A stretch of 64,000 nucleotides of DNA, taken from contig CAINED010000087.1 in NCBI GenBank assembly GCA_903847605.1, positions 1-64,000 on the forward strand, given 5' to 3'. The notes under the pieces were generated by a model, which saw only the letters and a list, made by a program, of their open reading frames with translations, did not search any database and was not told where the DNA came from. Below are positions 18,935-27,778 of the stretch, in pieces (within the stretch, counting starts at the first letter, position 1; every line of letters starts with the position of its first letter). This stretch comes from an uncultured Hyphomicrobiales bacterium (GTDB lineage Bacteria > Pseudomonadota > Alphaproteobacteria > Rhizobiales > Beijerinckiaceae). The translations under genes were made by a program, and so were the position numbers.

Positions 18935-19125
18935 GGCATCCCCCCCTGCGACCACTCGCTATTGGCAAACAGTAATCCAGCAGGGCCAATTATTGAAGGC
19001 GCTTATGACCACAGCAGACGAAGTCGCGCTCCAGGAGACAAAACACGATCACTATTATATGCAAATGTGAGGGAGGATATTATTTTCCTAACCCACAATT
19101 TTTACTCTCCCATTTAAAAACCTAC

Positions 19126-19154
19126 TTGACATATTAAATTTGCGGTGCAGACTT
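19126..19154 (+). promoter_or_regulatory. Possible promoter for the hydrolase pair
   Basis: TTGACA at 19126-19131 is a perfect -35 hexamer. The best -10 at about 17 bases' spacing (AGACTT, 19149-19154) is poor, so this is a weak prediction. It lies 30 bases before the GH19 gene, inside an AT-rich stretch. Confidence 0.3.
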
Positions 19155-19183
19155 TGTCGCGATTGAGGCAATGGATATTTCAC

Positions 19184-19798
19184 ATGATCAACCGCTCTTT
19201 CTTTTTTGAAAACGTCAAAGCCCATCTTTTTAATGGCAAGCTAAATGTCAAACAGAGTGCGGGCTTGACGCATATCTTGGATGTTTGGGAAGCTAAGTAT
19301 TCCAAGAAAGACGATCGATGGCTCGCATACGCACTGGGTACTGCGCATCATGAGGTTGATCGTACCATGCAGCCCATCCATGAATATGGCGGCAAGTCAT
19401 ACTTCATGAAAAGATATGACATTACAGGCGCCAATCCCAAACTTGCAGAAAAACTGGGAAATACGGAAGTCGGCGATGGCGCATTGTTTCACGGACGAGG
19501 GTTTGTTCAACTGACCGGCCGCACGAATTACAGGAAAATGCAGAAGTTTCTGGACGTAGACTTGACGAGTTCCGAATCTGCGGCGAATCGCGTCCTCGAT
19601 CTCAAGAATGCCAGCGCAATCATGTTCAAGGGAATGATGGACGGTGATTTCACAGGCAAGAAGTTTTCTGATTACTTTTCCCAAATCAAAGACGACTGGA
19701 TCAATGCGCGCCGCATAATCAATGGGAAAGATAAGGCGAACATAATCGCCGATTACGCCAAGCGATATTATTCGGCGATCTCCTACACGACAGCATGA
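19184..19798 (+). CDS. GH19 family lysozyme/chitinase-like endolysin
   Basis: A 204-residue protein of the glycoside hydrolase 19 fold, as in phage endolysins: MINRSFFFENVKAHLFNGKL, then ALGTAHHEVDRTMQPIHE carrying the likely catalytic glutamate, and GRGFVQLTGRTNYRKM. It should cleave the glycan strands of peptidoglycan. No signal peptide is visible, consistent with phage-type release. The ATG at 19184 fits the family N-terminus although the ribosome site is weak. Codon use is AT-richer than in neighbours, indicating acquisition. It precedes an amidase by about 40 bases. Confidence 0.85.
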   Translation: MINRSFFFENVKAHLFNGKLNVKQSAGLTHILDVWEAKYSKKDDRWLAYALGTAHHEVDRTMQPIHEYGGKSYFMKRYDITGANPKLAEKLGNTEVGDGALFHGRGFVQLTGRTNYRKMQKFLDVDLTSSESAANRVLDLKNASAIMFKGMMDGDFTGKKFSDYFSQIKDDWINARRIINGKDKANIIADYAKRYYSAISYTTA

Positions 19799-19837
19799 TC
19801 TATTTACTCAGAAAATATGAATTTGGGAGCCCGCGCA

Positions 19838-20362
19838 ATGCCGACAGTGCCAAAATCTTGGATGTCAAATGTCGAAATGAAAAGAATTATCTGCCATTGG
19901 ACCGCGGGCGGGTATTCGGCCTCGGAGAACGATTTGCTTCATTATCATATATTGATCGATGGAGGCGGGCAGCTCCACCGCGGAACTCATTCAATTGCCG
20001 ACAACGTTTCTGCAGGAGATGGTGATTATGCGGCCCACACAAGAGGGCTGAATTCAGCCTCGATAGGAGTTTCTGTCTGCTGCATGGCTGGGGCAAAAGA
20101 GAGCCCGTTCCAACCAGGCAATGCGCCGATGAAAAAATTGCAATGGGACGCGATGATCGATGTCGTTGCTCAGCTCTGTCAAAAATATGAAATTCCGGTC
20201 ACTCCCAACACTGTGCTCGGTCACGGCGAAGTTCAGAAGAACATCGGCGTAGTACAACATGGTAAGTGGGACCCTATGAAATTACCGTTCGAGCCCAACC
20301 TTACCAAAAGTCAAGTTGGGGCCAGATTGCGCGCCGAAGTTTCAGCGAAATTAGCCGATTAA
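19838..20362 (+). CDS. N-acetylmuramoyl-L-alanine amidase, PGRP/Amidase_2 type
   Basis: A 174-residue zinc amidase that would cut the amide bond between MurNAc and the stem peptide. The zinc and active-site blocks are visible: IICHWTAGG near the start, LLHYHILIDGGGQLHRG, the AAHTRGLNSASIGVSVCC core, VLGHGEV and the final KWDP. No signal peptide is seen. An ATG at 19838 with GGGAG eight bases upstream is preferred over an earlier ATG at 19817. Together with the GH19 gene it forms a two-enzyme cell-wall lysis unit in AT-rich DNA. Confidence 0.87.
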   Translation: MPTVPKSWMSNVEMKRIICHWTAGGYSASENDLLHYHILIDGGGQLHRGTHSIADNVSAGDGDYAAHTRGLNSASIGVSVCCMAGAKESPFQPGNAPMKKLQWDAMIDVVAQLCQKYEIPVTPNTVLGHGEVQKNIGVVQHGKWDPMKLPFEPNLTKSQVGARLRAEVSAKLAD

Positions 20363-20409
20363 GAGTTCAGCGCCGCTTTTGCTTGAATTTGGCTGGCTCC
20401 TGGTACCAT

Positions 20410-21162
20410 TCACCCCCTGCCCTCGAACGGCATTTTCGTTGCCTTGATCGTCATGGTCAGCACGTTGCTGTCGAGCGGCAGGTTCGCCATCATCGCGATG
20501 GCCTGCCCGACGTGATCGAGCGGCATGGTCGCTTCCGGCTTGATCGAGCCGTCGGGCTGCGGCACGCCCTTCTTCATCTTGTCGGCCATCTGGCTTTCGG
20601 CATTGCCGATGTCGATCTGCCCGACGGCGATATTGTATTTGCGCCCGTCGAGCGCGCTCGCCTTGGTGATGCCGGTCACCGCATGTTTCGTCGACGTATA
20701 GGCGATGGAATTCGGGCGCGGCGTATGCGCCGAGATCGAGCCGTTGTTAACGATCCGTCCGCCCATCGGCTCCTGCGCCTTCATTAGGCGGAACGCGCCC
20801 TGCGTGCACAAGAACATGCCGTTGAGATTGACGCTCACGACGCTTTGCCAGGCCTCGAACGGCAGGTCTTCGAGCAGCACCGGCGGGCCGCCCATGCCGG
20901 CATTGTTGAAGAGAAAGTCGAGCCGCCCGAAATGCTTCTTGATCTGCGCGAACATCTCGTCGACTTCATCGGGCTTGCCGATGTCGCAGGGATGCGCGAC
21001 GGCCTTGCCGCCCGCAGCCTTGATTGCAGCGACCGCTTCATCGAGCGGCTCCTTGCGCCGCCCGCAGACGACAACGCGATAGCCTAAGCCCGCCAATGCA
21101 AGCGCCGCCGCGCGCCCGATGCCCGTGCCGCCGCCTGTGACGAGTGCGATCTTGTCTGCCAT
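20410..21162 (-). CDS. SDR family NAD(P)-dependent oxidoreductase
   Basis: A 250-residue classical short-chain dehydrogenase. The cofactor motif TGGGTGIG (9-16) is followed by NNAG, the catalytic serine region NNGSISAHTP and YTSTKHA with the catalytic Tyr and Lys. The substrate is not predictable; many relatives act on hydroxyacyl or alcohol substrates. It is transcribed with mccA upstream on the same strand, 145 bases away and separated by an inverted-repeat element. Confidence 0.92.
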   Translation of the reverse strand: MADKIALVTGGGTGIGRAAALALAGLGYRVVVCGRRKEPLDEAVAAIKAAGGKAVAHPCDIGKPDEVDEMFAQIKKHFGRLDFLFNNAGMGGPPVLLEDLPFEAWQSVVSVNLNGMFLCTQGAFRLMKAQEPMGGRIVNNGSISAHTPRPNSIAYTSTKHAVTGITKASALDGRKYNIAVGQIDIGNAESQMADKMKKGVPQPDGSIKPEATMPLDHVGQAIAMMANLPLDSNVLTMTIKATKMPFEGRG

Positions 21163-21189
21163 GTGATTCCTCCCCTGCGTTCTGTCGGC

Positions 21190-21301
21190 CCTCGTGCTTC
21201 GAGACGCTTGCTGCGCAAGCTCCTCAGCATGAGGGCCTCAACCATCAAAGAACCCCTCATGCTGAGGAGCAGACCGAAGGTCTGCGTCTCGAAGCACGAG
21301 G
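21190..21301. repeat. Nested inverted-repeat element
   Basis: Outer arms CCTCGTGCTTCGAGACGC (21190-21207) and its exact reverse complement (21284-21301), with inner arms GCTCCTCAGCATGAGGG (21219-21235) and its exact reverse complement (21254-21270). The 112-base unit can fold into one long hairpin. Elements with these sequences are dispersed in many rhizobial genomes. It fills the gap between mccA and the SDR gene. Confidence 0.9.
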
Positions 21302-21307
21302 GGTTCG

Positions 21308-23299
21308 CTATTCCACCATCATCAACTTCGCGCCCTGCGCAACCTGCTGCCCGGCCGCAGCCGAAATTCCGATCACGACGCCATCCGAAGGCGCGGCGAG
21401 AACATGTTCCATCTTCATGGCCTCGACAATGGCGAGGCGCTGGCCCCGATGCACGCGCTCGCCCTCCGCAACGAAGAGCGCAACGACCTTGCCGTGCATG
21501 GGCGAGCGGATGACGCCGTCGCTCTCGCCAGCGTGCGCGCCTGCGCCATGGGCGGGATCGTGCAGGCGCACAATCGTTTGTTCGCCACGATGCAGAACAT
21601 AGGCCGCGCCATCCTTCACATAGGCGTTGAGCGCGCGGTCGCGGCTCGTCCATTCCATTTCCCAGTCTGCGCTTTCCCGTGCGCCGCCGAAAACGCCGCA
21701 CATTTCATCCTTGCGCCATTCGATACGCACCGTCTTCCTCGCGCCGTCGACATCGACGGCGATATCCAGAGCGCGCGGCCCCGAAAGCTGAAAGGCGTCG
21801 CCCGCGTCCCAGGGATCGCGATAATAAACGCCGCCGCGCGCATAGAGCGGCGCTTCCAGCAAATCGCGCCGGCGCTCGTTGAGCAGCGCGACTGCGCCAA
21901 GCGCGACCGCGCGTTCGTCAACGCCATCCCGCGACGGCGCAAGCTGTTCGATATGTTCGTCGATATAGCCGGTGTCGAAATCGCCATGCATGAAGCCGAA
22001 GGAGCCGATGAGCCGCGTGAGGAAATCGCGGTTCGTGCGCGGGCCTGCCACGTAGGAAGCGGCCAAGGCATGATGCAGCATGGTCAGCGCATCCTCGCGC
22101 GTGTCGCCAAGCGCAATGACTTTCGCAATCATGGGATCGTAGAACGGCGTTACTTCTCCCTTCTCGTCGACGCCGGCATCGACGCGAATGCCGCCGGGCT
22201 GCGCGAGATAAAGCGCGGCGATCGGTCCCGTCGACGGCAGGAATCCGTTGGATGGATCTTCGGCATAAAGCCGCGCCTCGACCGCGTGGCCATTGATCGA
22301 AAGGTCCTCCTGCGTGAAGGGCAGCGCCTCGCCGGCTGCCACGCGAAACTGCAATTCAACAAGATCGAGCCCCGTGATCGCCTCCGTGACGGGATGCTCG
22401 ACCTGCAGCCGCGTGTTCATCTCCATGAACCAGAAACCGTCCGGCCGCAGGCCCTGCGAGCCATCGACGATGAATTCAACGGTGCCCGCGCCTGTATAAT
22501 TCACGGCTTTTGCGGCCGCGACGGCGGCAGCGCCCATGGCGGCGCGCATCTCTTGCGTCATGCCGGGCGCAGGCGCTTCCTCGATCACCTTCTGATGGCG
22601 GCGCTGCAACGAGCAATCGCGCTCGAAGAGATGGACCGCGTTGCCGAAGGAGTCGCCGAAAACCTGCATCTCTATATGGCGCGGCGCCAGAATATACTTC
22701 TCGATCAGCACGCGCGAATTGCCGAAGGCATTCTGCGCCTCGCGCTGCGCGCCGGCGAGCGCTTCGGCAAAATCCTCCGCGCGCTCGACACGGCGCATGC
22801 CCTTGCCGCCGCCGCCCGCCACGGCCTTGATGAGCACGGGAAAGCCGATGCGCACCGCCTCGGCGCGCAGGAACTCCATATTCTGTTCCGCGCCATCGTA
22901 GCCGGGGACAACCGGAACCCCGGCGCGGCGCATCAGCGCTTTTGCTTCGTCCTTCAAACCCATGGCGCGAATGGCAGAGGGAGACGGCCCGACGAAGATG
23001 ATGCCGGCGGCCGCGCAGGCTTCCGCAAATTCCGCATTCTCCGAGAGAAATCCGTAACCGGGATGGATGCACGCCGCGCCCGTGCGCTTCGCGACATCGA
23101 GAATGCGCTCGGCGCGCAGATAGCTTTGCGCCGCTGGCGCCGGGCCGATCTCGTAAGCCTCGTCGGCGCTACGCACATGCAGCGCATTGCGATCGGCGCT
23201 CGAATGAACGGCGATGGTTCGCAGGCCAAGGCTGCGCGCGGTGCGCATCACGCGGCAGGCAATCTCGCCGCGATTGGCGATGAGAACGGATTTGAACAT
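21308..23299 (-). CDS. mccA: Methylcrotonyl-CoA carboxylase alpha (biotin) subunit
   Basis: A 663-residue fusion of biotin carboxylase and biotin carboxyl carrier. The ATP-grasp glycine-rich loop KAVAGGGGKGMRRV and the block EMNTRLQVEHPVTE are intact, and the C-terminal carrier ends in EAMKMEHVLAAP with the biotin lysine. Length and layout fit acyl-CoA carboxylase alpha subunits. Assignment to methylcrotonyl-CoA, the leucine pathway enzyme, rests on the nearby unmistakable MccB; the subunits are separated by about 2 kb of unrelated genes. Confidence 0.88.
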   Translation of the reverse strand: MFKSVLIANRGEIACRVMRTARSLGLRTIAVHSSADRNALHVRSADEAYEIGPAPAAQSYLRAERILDVAKRTGAACIHPGYGFLSENAEFAEACAAAGIIFVGPSPSAIRAMGLKDEAKALMRRAGVPVVPGYDGAEQNMEFLRAEAVRIGFPVLIKAVAGGGGKGMRRVERAEDFAEALAGAQREAQNAFGNSRVLIEKYILAPRHIEMQVFGDSFGNAVHLFERDCSLQRRHQKVIEEAPAPGMTQEMRAAMGAAAVAAAKAVNYTGAGTVEFIVDGSQGLRPDGFWFMEMNTRLQVEHPVTEAITGLDLVELQFRVAAGEALPFTQEDLSINGHAVEARLYAEDPSNGFLPSTGPIAALYLAQPGGIRVDAGVDEKGEVTPFYDPMIAKVIALGDTREDALTMLHHALAASYVAGPRTNRDFLTRLIGSFGFMHGDFDTGYIDEHIEQLAPSRDGVDERAVALGAVALLNERRRDLLEAPLYARGGVYYRDPWDAGDAFQLSGPRALDIAVDVDGARKTVRIEWRKDEMCGVFGGARESADWEMEWTSRDRALNAYVKDGAAYVLHRGEQTIVRLHDPAHGAGAHAGESDGVIRSPMHGKVVALFVAEGERVHRGQRLAIVEAMKMEHVLAAPSDGVVIGISAAAGQQVAQGAKLMMVE

Positions 23300-23397
23300 C
23301 TGGCCTTGCGAAACTTCCCTGTCCCTGATTCAAAGGCTAATCTGGCACGGGAAAGAAACGTAAACCAGCGATACCCTGAAAATCCCAAGGAGGAAGA

Positions 23398-24198
23398 ATG
23401 CGCCTTTACGCCTGCGCCTGCTGCGCCCCCTCGTCCCGTTTCCTCAGCCTCCCGGCCGATTCCGGCGGCGGCGCGCGCGCCGTGTCCGGCGGCAGGATCG
23501 ACCCAAAACTGCTCGACGACCTCGTCGCGGCGAACCGCATCCTCGCGATAGAGAATGTCGTCGACGGCTACGGCCATGTCAGCATGCGCCATCCGGAAAA
23601 TCCGAACCGCTATTTCATCGCCCGCTCCATCGCGCCCGAGACCGTGACGCGCGAAGACATCGTGGAATGCACGCTCGATTCCGAACTCGTCGATCCCAAC
23701 GCGCCGCCGAGCTATCTCGAGCGCTTCATCCACGGCGAAATCTACAAGGCGCGGCCGGACGTGAATTCGGTCGTACATTCCCATTCGCCGACCGTCATTC
23801 CCTTCGCCAACACGAAGACGCCGCTGCGCGCCATGCTGCATGTCGCGGGCTTTCTCGCCGGCAAGGTGCCGGTCTTCGACATCAAGGACCGCTTCGGCCC
23901 GACCGACATGCTGGTGAAGAACAGGGATCACGGCGCGGCGCTGGCGCAGGTTCTCTCCGACCGGCCCGTAGCGCTGATGCGCGGCCACGGCAACGTCTGT
24001 GTCGGCGACAGCATCAAGCTCGCCGTCTTCCGCGCCATCTATACCGAGCAGAACGCGAAGATGCAGCTGGCGGCCCGCACGCTCGAGGGACCCATCACCT
24101 TCATCGACGAGGCGGAAGGCGAACACTGCAACCAGATGATCGCCAACACGTCCGAGCGTCCCTGGCAGATGTGGAAAAAGAAGGTGGGGATGGGGTGA
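23398..24198 (+). CDS. Class II aldolase/adducin family protein
   Basis: A 266-residue protein of the class II aldolase fold, metal-dependent enzymes that cleave or epimerise sugar phosphates or related hydroxy compounds. The motifs GHVSMRHPENPNRYF and VNSVVHSHSPTVIPF with the metal-binding histidines are clear, and a later histidine occurs in MRGHGNVCVG. The start has AAGGAGG four bases upstream. The first 30 residues are cysteine-rich and not typical of the family. The substrate is unknown. It runs divergently from mccA. Confidence 0.88.
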   Translation: MRLYACACCAPSSRFLSLPADSGGGARAVSGGRIDPKLLDDLVAANRILAIENVVDGYGHVSMRHPENPNRYFIARSIAPETVTREDIVECTLDSELVDPNAPPSYLERFIHGEIYKARPDVNSVVHSHSPTVIPFANTKTPLRAMLHVAGFLAGKVPVFDIKDRFGPTDMLVKNRDHGAALAQVLSDRPVALMRGHGNVCVGDSIKLAVFRAIYTEQNAKMQLAARTLEGPITFIDEAEGEHCNQMIANTSERPWQMWKKKVGMG

Positions 24199-24214
24199 GG
24201 AAAGACTTGATTTT

Positions 24215-24233
24215 AATACGCCAATGACGTATT
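24215..24233 (+). promoter_or_regulatory. Operator-like inverted repeat before brnT
   Basis: AATACG and CGTATT are separated by seven bases (24215-24233), 22 bases before the toxin start. The half site resembles the palindrome before the other HTH-type toxin-antitoxin locus (60079-60097), sharing TACGCCA. It is a plausible binding site for the HTH antitoxin. Confidence 0.5.
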
Positions 24234-24254
24234 TCTTAGAGAAGATGATTTTCA

Positions 24255-24524
24255 ATGATCGAGTTCGATCCCGCAAAGGACCGGGTGAACCGCGCCAAAC
24301 ACGGGATCGGACTTGCGCTCGCTGCGCTGATGTTCGAGGACGATATTCTCGTCCACGAAATGCCTGACGAGCGCCGCGACTATGGCGAACCACGCATGAT
24401 CGCCTATGGGCTCATTATGGGCCGCGCCGTTGTCTGTGTTTACACATGGCGCGGCAGCGCCAGACGGATCATATCGCTGAGGAAAGCCAATGGCCGCGAA
24501 CAAGCGCTCTACTTCGGTAATTAG
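24255..24524 (+). CDS. brnT: BrnT family toxin
   Basis: An 89-residue member of the BrnT family, RelE-fold ribonuclease toxins of type II toxin-antitoxin systems. It opens with the family signature MIEFDPAKDRVNRAKHGIGLALA and continues DERRDYGEPRMIAYGLIMGRAVVCVYTW to the closing RRIISLRKANGREQALY. It precedes and overlaps the antitoxin gene by 35 bases, toxin first as usual for brnTA. The antitoxin is an HTH protein. Confidence 0.9.
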   Translation: MIEFDPAKDRVNRAKHGIGLALAALMFEDDILVHEMPDERRDYGEPRMIAYGLIMGRAVVCVYTWRGSARRIISLRKANGREQALYFGN

Positions 24525-24873
24525 GAAAGCTCCGCGTGGCAGACCACGGAAGGACGCCGCGGTGAAAGTAACGCCGGCGTCGGCGCGCGCTGCGGCCAAG
24601 TCCATGGACTGGAGAGCTTTCGACGCGATGAGCGACGATGATATCGCTGCGCAGGTGAAATCGAATCCCGACGCAGCGCCTTTGCCTGTCGATGTCGCCG
24701 CCATCAGGAACAAGACCGGGCTCGATCAGGCAGCCTTTGCACGCCTGTTCGCCATTTCTCTCGGCACATTGCGCAACTGGGAACAGTACCGCCGCAAGCC
24801 GGAAGGGCCTGCGCGGGCGCTGTTGAAGATTATCGATCATGATCCGGCAAGGGCGATGAAGGCTTTGCAGTAG
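24490..24873 (+). CDS. HTH (XRE-type) antitoxin of the BrnT locus
   Basis: A 127-residue protein with a basic N-terminus and a C-terminal helix-turn-helix, VDVAAIRNKTGLDQAAFARLFAISLGTLRNWEQYRRKPEGPARALL, of the type found in HigA/NadS-like antitoxins. It overlaps brnT by 35 bases and should bind the toxin and repress the pair. The same HTH module recurs in the antitoxin at 59414-59728 (KTGL, TLRNWEQ, RRxPEGPARxLL in common). Confidence 0.87.
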   Translation: MAANKRSTSVIRKAPRGRPRKDAAVKVTPASARAAAKSMDWRAFDAMSDDDIAAQVKSNPDAAPLPVDVAAIRNKTGLDQAAFARLFAISLGTLRNWEQYRRKPEGPARALLKIIDHDPARAMKALQ

Positions 24874-25387
24874 GTTTTGCTTCTAGTGCTTTGAGCAAAC
24901 GCGTGGCGGCGCTCGCAACAAGCTCTGCGTCCAGACGATCTCCAATGCGGTAGGTGCCATCAAAATAGCTTTGCGTCGCCTTTACCGGCGTTGCCCTACC
25001 GGTACGCGCAGTTCGTTCAATATTCTCAAACTGAAATTTCTCTACCTTCGTGAGCTTTTGTGCCGGCTTGGCTCCAATGTACTCACCTTCGTGAGTGCGC
25101 ATATCTCTCAATTCAATAGCATCCTGACGAAAGACGTCGATTTCTTCAAAGTAAACTTAGTCAAATAAAGAATGCTCTCGGCTCATCTGGCGAAAATAAA
25201 AGAATCTAGCACACGCAACGATAAAAAAATGCTCTTCGATGCGATGCCGGATATCGCCAAATTCCTCTCCAAGCATGCGGTCATTGTAGGCAGAAATAAG
25301 CCGGTCTTTTTGAATCTCTATCGCTTTCGCCCATGCGATAACCCCGGACCAGATTACATACTTAGCTTCTGCTGAGATATCCGGCAT
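24830..25387 (-). pseudogene. Accessory gene with in-frame TAA, split in two
   Basis: Minus-strand frame from ATG 25387 runs for 76 codons, hits TAA at 25157-25159, then stays open in the same frame to 24830. Read through the stop it gives about 185 residues: MPDISAEAKYVIWSG..., HRIEEHFFIVACARFF, then VYFEEIDVFRQDAIELRDMRTHEG. The part after the stop reads as a continuation, not a separate gene. RDMRTH fits the R-x4-H pattern of HEPN nucleases, but this is inference only. The start lies three bases after the mccB stop. Composition is AT-richer than in neighbours. Confidence 0.55.
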
Positions 25388-25390
25388 GCC

Positions 25391-26998
25391 TCACATCCTG
25401 AACACCCCAAACTTCGTCTCCTCCACCGGCGCATTCAGCGCCGCTGAGAAGGCCAGCGCCAGGACGCGGCGCGTTTCGCCGGGCAAAATGATCCCGTCGT
25501 CCCAGAGGCGCGCGGTCGCGTAATAGGGCGAGCCCTCTTCCTCGTATTTTGCGCGGATGGGCGCCTTGAAGGCTTCTTCCTCCTCGGCGCTCCAGGTCTT
25601 GCCGTCGCGCTCAAAGCCGTCGCGGCGCACGGTCGCGAGCACGCTCGCGGCCTGTTCGCCGCCCATCACGGATATGCGCGCGTTGGGCCATGTGAAGAGG
25701 AAACGCGGCGCGTAGGCGCGCCCGCACATGCCGTAATTGCCCGCGCCGAAGGAGCCGCCGGTGATCAGCGTGATCTTCGGCACGCGCGCGCAGGCGACGG
25801 CGGTGACGAGCTTCGCGCCATCCTTGGCGATGCCGCGCGTCTCGTATTCGCGCCCGACCATGAAGCCGGAAATGTTCTGCAGGAACAACAGCGGTATTTT
25901 TCGCTGGCAGCAGAGTTCGATGAAATGCGCGCCTTTCAGCGCGCTTTCGGAAAACAGGATGCCGTTGTTGGCGAGTATGCCCACGGGAATGCCGTGGATG
26001 CGCGCGAAGCCCGTCACCATGGTCTCGCCATAGCGCGCCTTGAACTCGTCGAACTCCGAGCCATCGACAAGACGCGCGATGACCTCGCGTATGTCGTATT
26101 GCTGTTTGAGATCGGTCGGCACGATGGCGTCGAGTTCGCCAGCGTCCAGCAAGGGATCGCGCGGCTGCGTGAAAGCAATATCGCAGTTGGGGCGCGGCCC
26201 GAGATTGGCGACGGCGCGGCGCACCAGCGCCAGAGCATGATCGTCGTTCTCGGCCATGTGATCGGCGACGCCCGAAAGGCGCGTATGCACGTCGGCGCCG
26301 CCAAGGTCTTCCGCGCTGACGACTTCGCCGGTCGCAGCCTTCACAAGCGGCGGCCCTGCGAGAAAGATCGTGCCCTGCCCTTTCACGATGATCGTCTCGT
26401 CGGACATGGCAGGCACATAAGCGCCGCCTGCAGTGCAGGAACCCATGACGGCCGCGATCTGCGCTATGCCGTCCGCGGACATATTCGCCTGATTGTAGAA
26501 TATACGGCCGAAATGATCGCGATCGGGAAAGACTTCGGTCTGATGCGGCAGGTTCGCACCGCCGCTGTCGACGAGATAGATGCAGGGCAAGCGATTCTGC
26601 TGCGCAATCTCCTGCGCGCGCAGATGCTTTTTCACGGTCATGGGATAATAGGTGCCGCCCTTGATCGTGGAATCGTTGGCGATAATCATCGCCTCGCGCC
26701 CTTCGACGCGGCCGATGCCGGCGATCATGCCCGCACCGTGAATATCCTCGCCATACATGCCGAAGGCCGCCAGCGAACCGATCTCGAGAAAGGGCGCGCC
26801 GGGGTCGAGCAGTTTCGTCACGCGCTCGCGCGGCAGCAGTTTTCCGCGTGCGATGTGACGCGCGCGCGTCTGCTCGTTGCCGCCCTGTGCCGCCGTTTCG
26901 CGCCGTGCGTGTAACTCTTCCGCGAGCACCTGCCAGCGCGCGGCGTTTTCCTGCGCGAATGAGGAGGAGAGATCGGCGGATGAAGCGAGAATGGGCAA
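25391..26998 (-). CDS. mccB: Methylcrotonyl-CoA carboxylase beta (carboxyltransferase) subunit
   Basis: A 535-residue carboxyltransferase of the MccB type, which transfers CO2 from biotin to 3-methylcrotonyl-CoA in leucine catabolism. Typical MccB blocks are present throughout: [72 protein letters not shown], and the C-terminal [16 protein letters not shown]. The length is as expected. The gene sits 2 kb upstream of mccA in transcription order, separated by unrelated genes on the opposite strand. Confidence 0.95.
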   Translation of the reverse strand: MPILASSADLSSSFAQENAARWQVLAEELHARRETAAQGGNEQTRARHIARGKLLPRERVTKLLDPGAPFLEIGSLAAFGMYGEDIHGAGMIAGIGRVEGREAMIIANDSTIKGGTYYPMTVKKHLRAQEIAQQNRLPCIYLVDSGGANLPHQTEVFPDRDHFGRIFYNQANMSADGIAQIAAVMGSCTAGGAYVPAMSDETIIVKGQGTIFLAGPPLVKAATGEVVSAEDLGGADVHTRLSGVADHMAENDDHALALVRRAVANLGPRPNCDIAFTQPRDPLLDAGELDAIVPTDLKQQYDIREVIARLVDGSEFDEFKARYGETMVTGFARIHGIPVGILANNGILFSESALKGAHFIELCCQRKIPLLFLQNISGFMVGREYETRGIAKDGAKLVTAVACARVPKITLITGGSFGAGNYGMCGRAYAPRFLFTWPNARISVMGGEQAASVLATVRRDGFERDGKTWSAEEEEAFKAPIRAKYEEEGSPYYATARLWDDGIILPGETRRVLALAFSAALNAPVEETKFGVFRM

Positions 26999-27018
26999 AC
27001 GCGAGTTCCTTGATGAAG

Positions 27019-27117
27019 TGTCATCCCGGACAATCGCAAAGCGATTGATCCGGGATCGGCTGGCTACTCAACCTCGATGCGGTCCCGGCTCTTCGCTTCG
27101 CTCCGGCCGGGATGACA
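27019..27117. repeat. Inverted-repeat element upstream of mccB
   Basis: The ends TGTCATCCCGG (27019-27029) and CCGGGATGACA (27107-27117) are exact reverse complements and frame an internally partly palindromic 99-base unit. Similar GTCATCCCGG-bounded elements are dispersed in alphaproteobacterial genomes. It lies between mccB (start 26998) and the GST stop (27125). Confidence 0.8.
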
Positions 27118-27124
27118 TACCCGG

Positions 27125-27778
27125 CTAGATTGCATCATAAGTCGGATTGCGAAAGTTTTCCTTTGCTGCCTCGTCATGCCATGCCACCCAAGCGGGAAGC
27201 GCGCGGATGGCTTCCATATATTCGCGCGTCGCCTTCTTCACCTTCACATCGTAGACGTGCAGGCGATTGACGACCGGCGCGAACATCGCATCCGCCGCGC
27301 TGAACTTGCCGAAGAGGAAAGGGCCACCTTTTCCAAAGCGCCTACGCGCGTCCGCCCACATGGCCTCGAGCCGGTCAACATCCTTTGCCGCGGCTTCCGT
27401 GAGTTCACGCTTCCTCACCTCGCGCACGAAATTCGTCGGGCAATGCTGGCGCAAGCCTTGAAAGCCCGCGTGCATTTCGTTGGAAATGGCGCGCGCATGG
27501 GCTCGGGCGGCCTTGTTCTTCGGCCAGATGTTCTTGTCCGGATATTTTTCGGCGACATATTCCATGATCGCCAGCGACTCCCAGACGTGGATGTCGCCAT
27601 CGTAGAGGACCGGCACCTTGCCGGTCGGCGCGTGCTTGCGCATGAGGCGCTTGCCCTTGTCCTCATAGATGTTGATGGCGACTTCCTCAAAGGGAATGTG
27701 CATCTGCCCGAGCAAGATCCACGGGCGCAGAGACCACGAGGAATAGGCCTTGTTGCCGATGACGAGCTTGAGGGGCAT
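27125..27778 (-). CDS. Glutathione S-transferase family protein
   Basis: A 217-residue GST. The N-terminal thioredoxin-like domain opens MPLKLVIGNKAYSSWSLRPWILLGQM with the serine positions expected for glutathione activation, followed by the cis-proline region TGKVPVLYDGDIHVWESLAIMEYVAEKYP and an all-helical C-terminal domain. The start at 27778 has GGAG five bases upstream; the frame continues further but this is the family's usual start. Substrate unknown. Confidence 0.9.
   Translation of the reverse strand: MPLKLVIGNKAYSSWSLRPWILLGQMHIPFEEVAINIYEDKGKRLMRKHAPTGKVPVLYDGDIHVWESLAIMEYVAEKYPDKNIWPKNKAARAHARAISNEMHAGFQGLRQHCPTNFVREVRKRELTEAAAKDVDRLEAMWADARRRFGKGGPFLFGKFSAADAMFAPVVNRLHVYDVKVKKATREYMEAIRALPAWVAWHDEAAKENFRNPTYDAI

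Noticed and set aside
21190-21301. CRISPR-like repeat
   Set aside because: The repeats are inverted and nested, not direct with spacers, and there are no cas genes nearby.
25172-25375. Plus-strand open frame opposite the stop-interrupted gene
   Set aside because: It is antisense to the better supported minus-strand reading and has no ribosome site.
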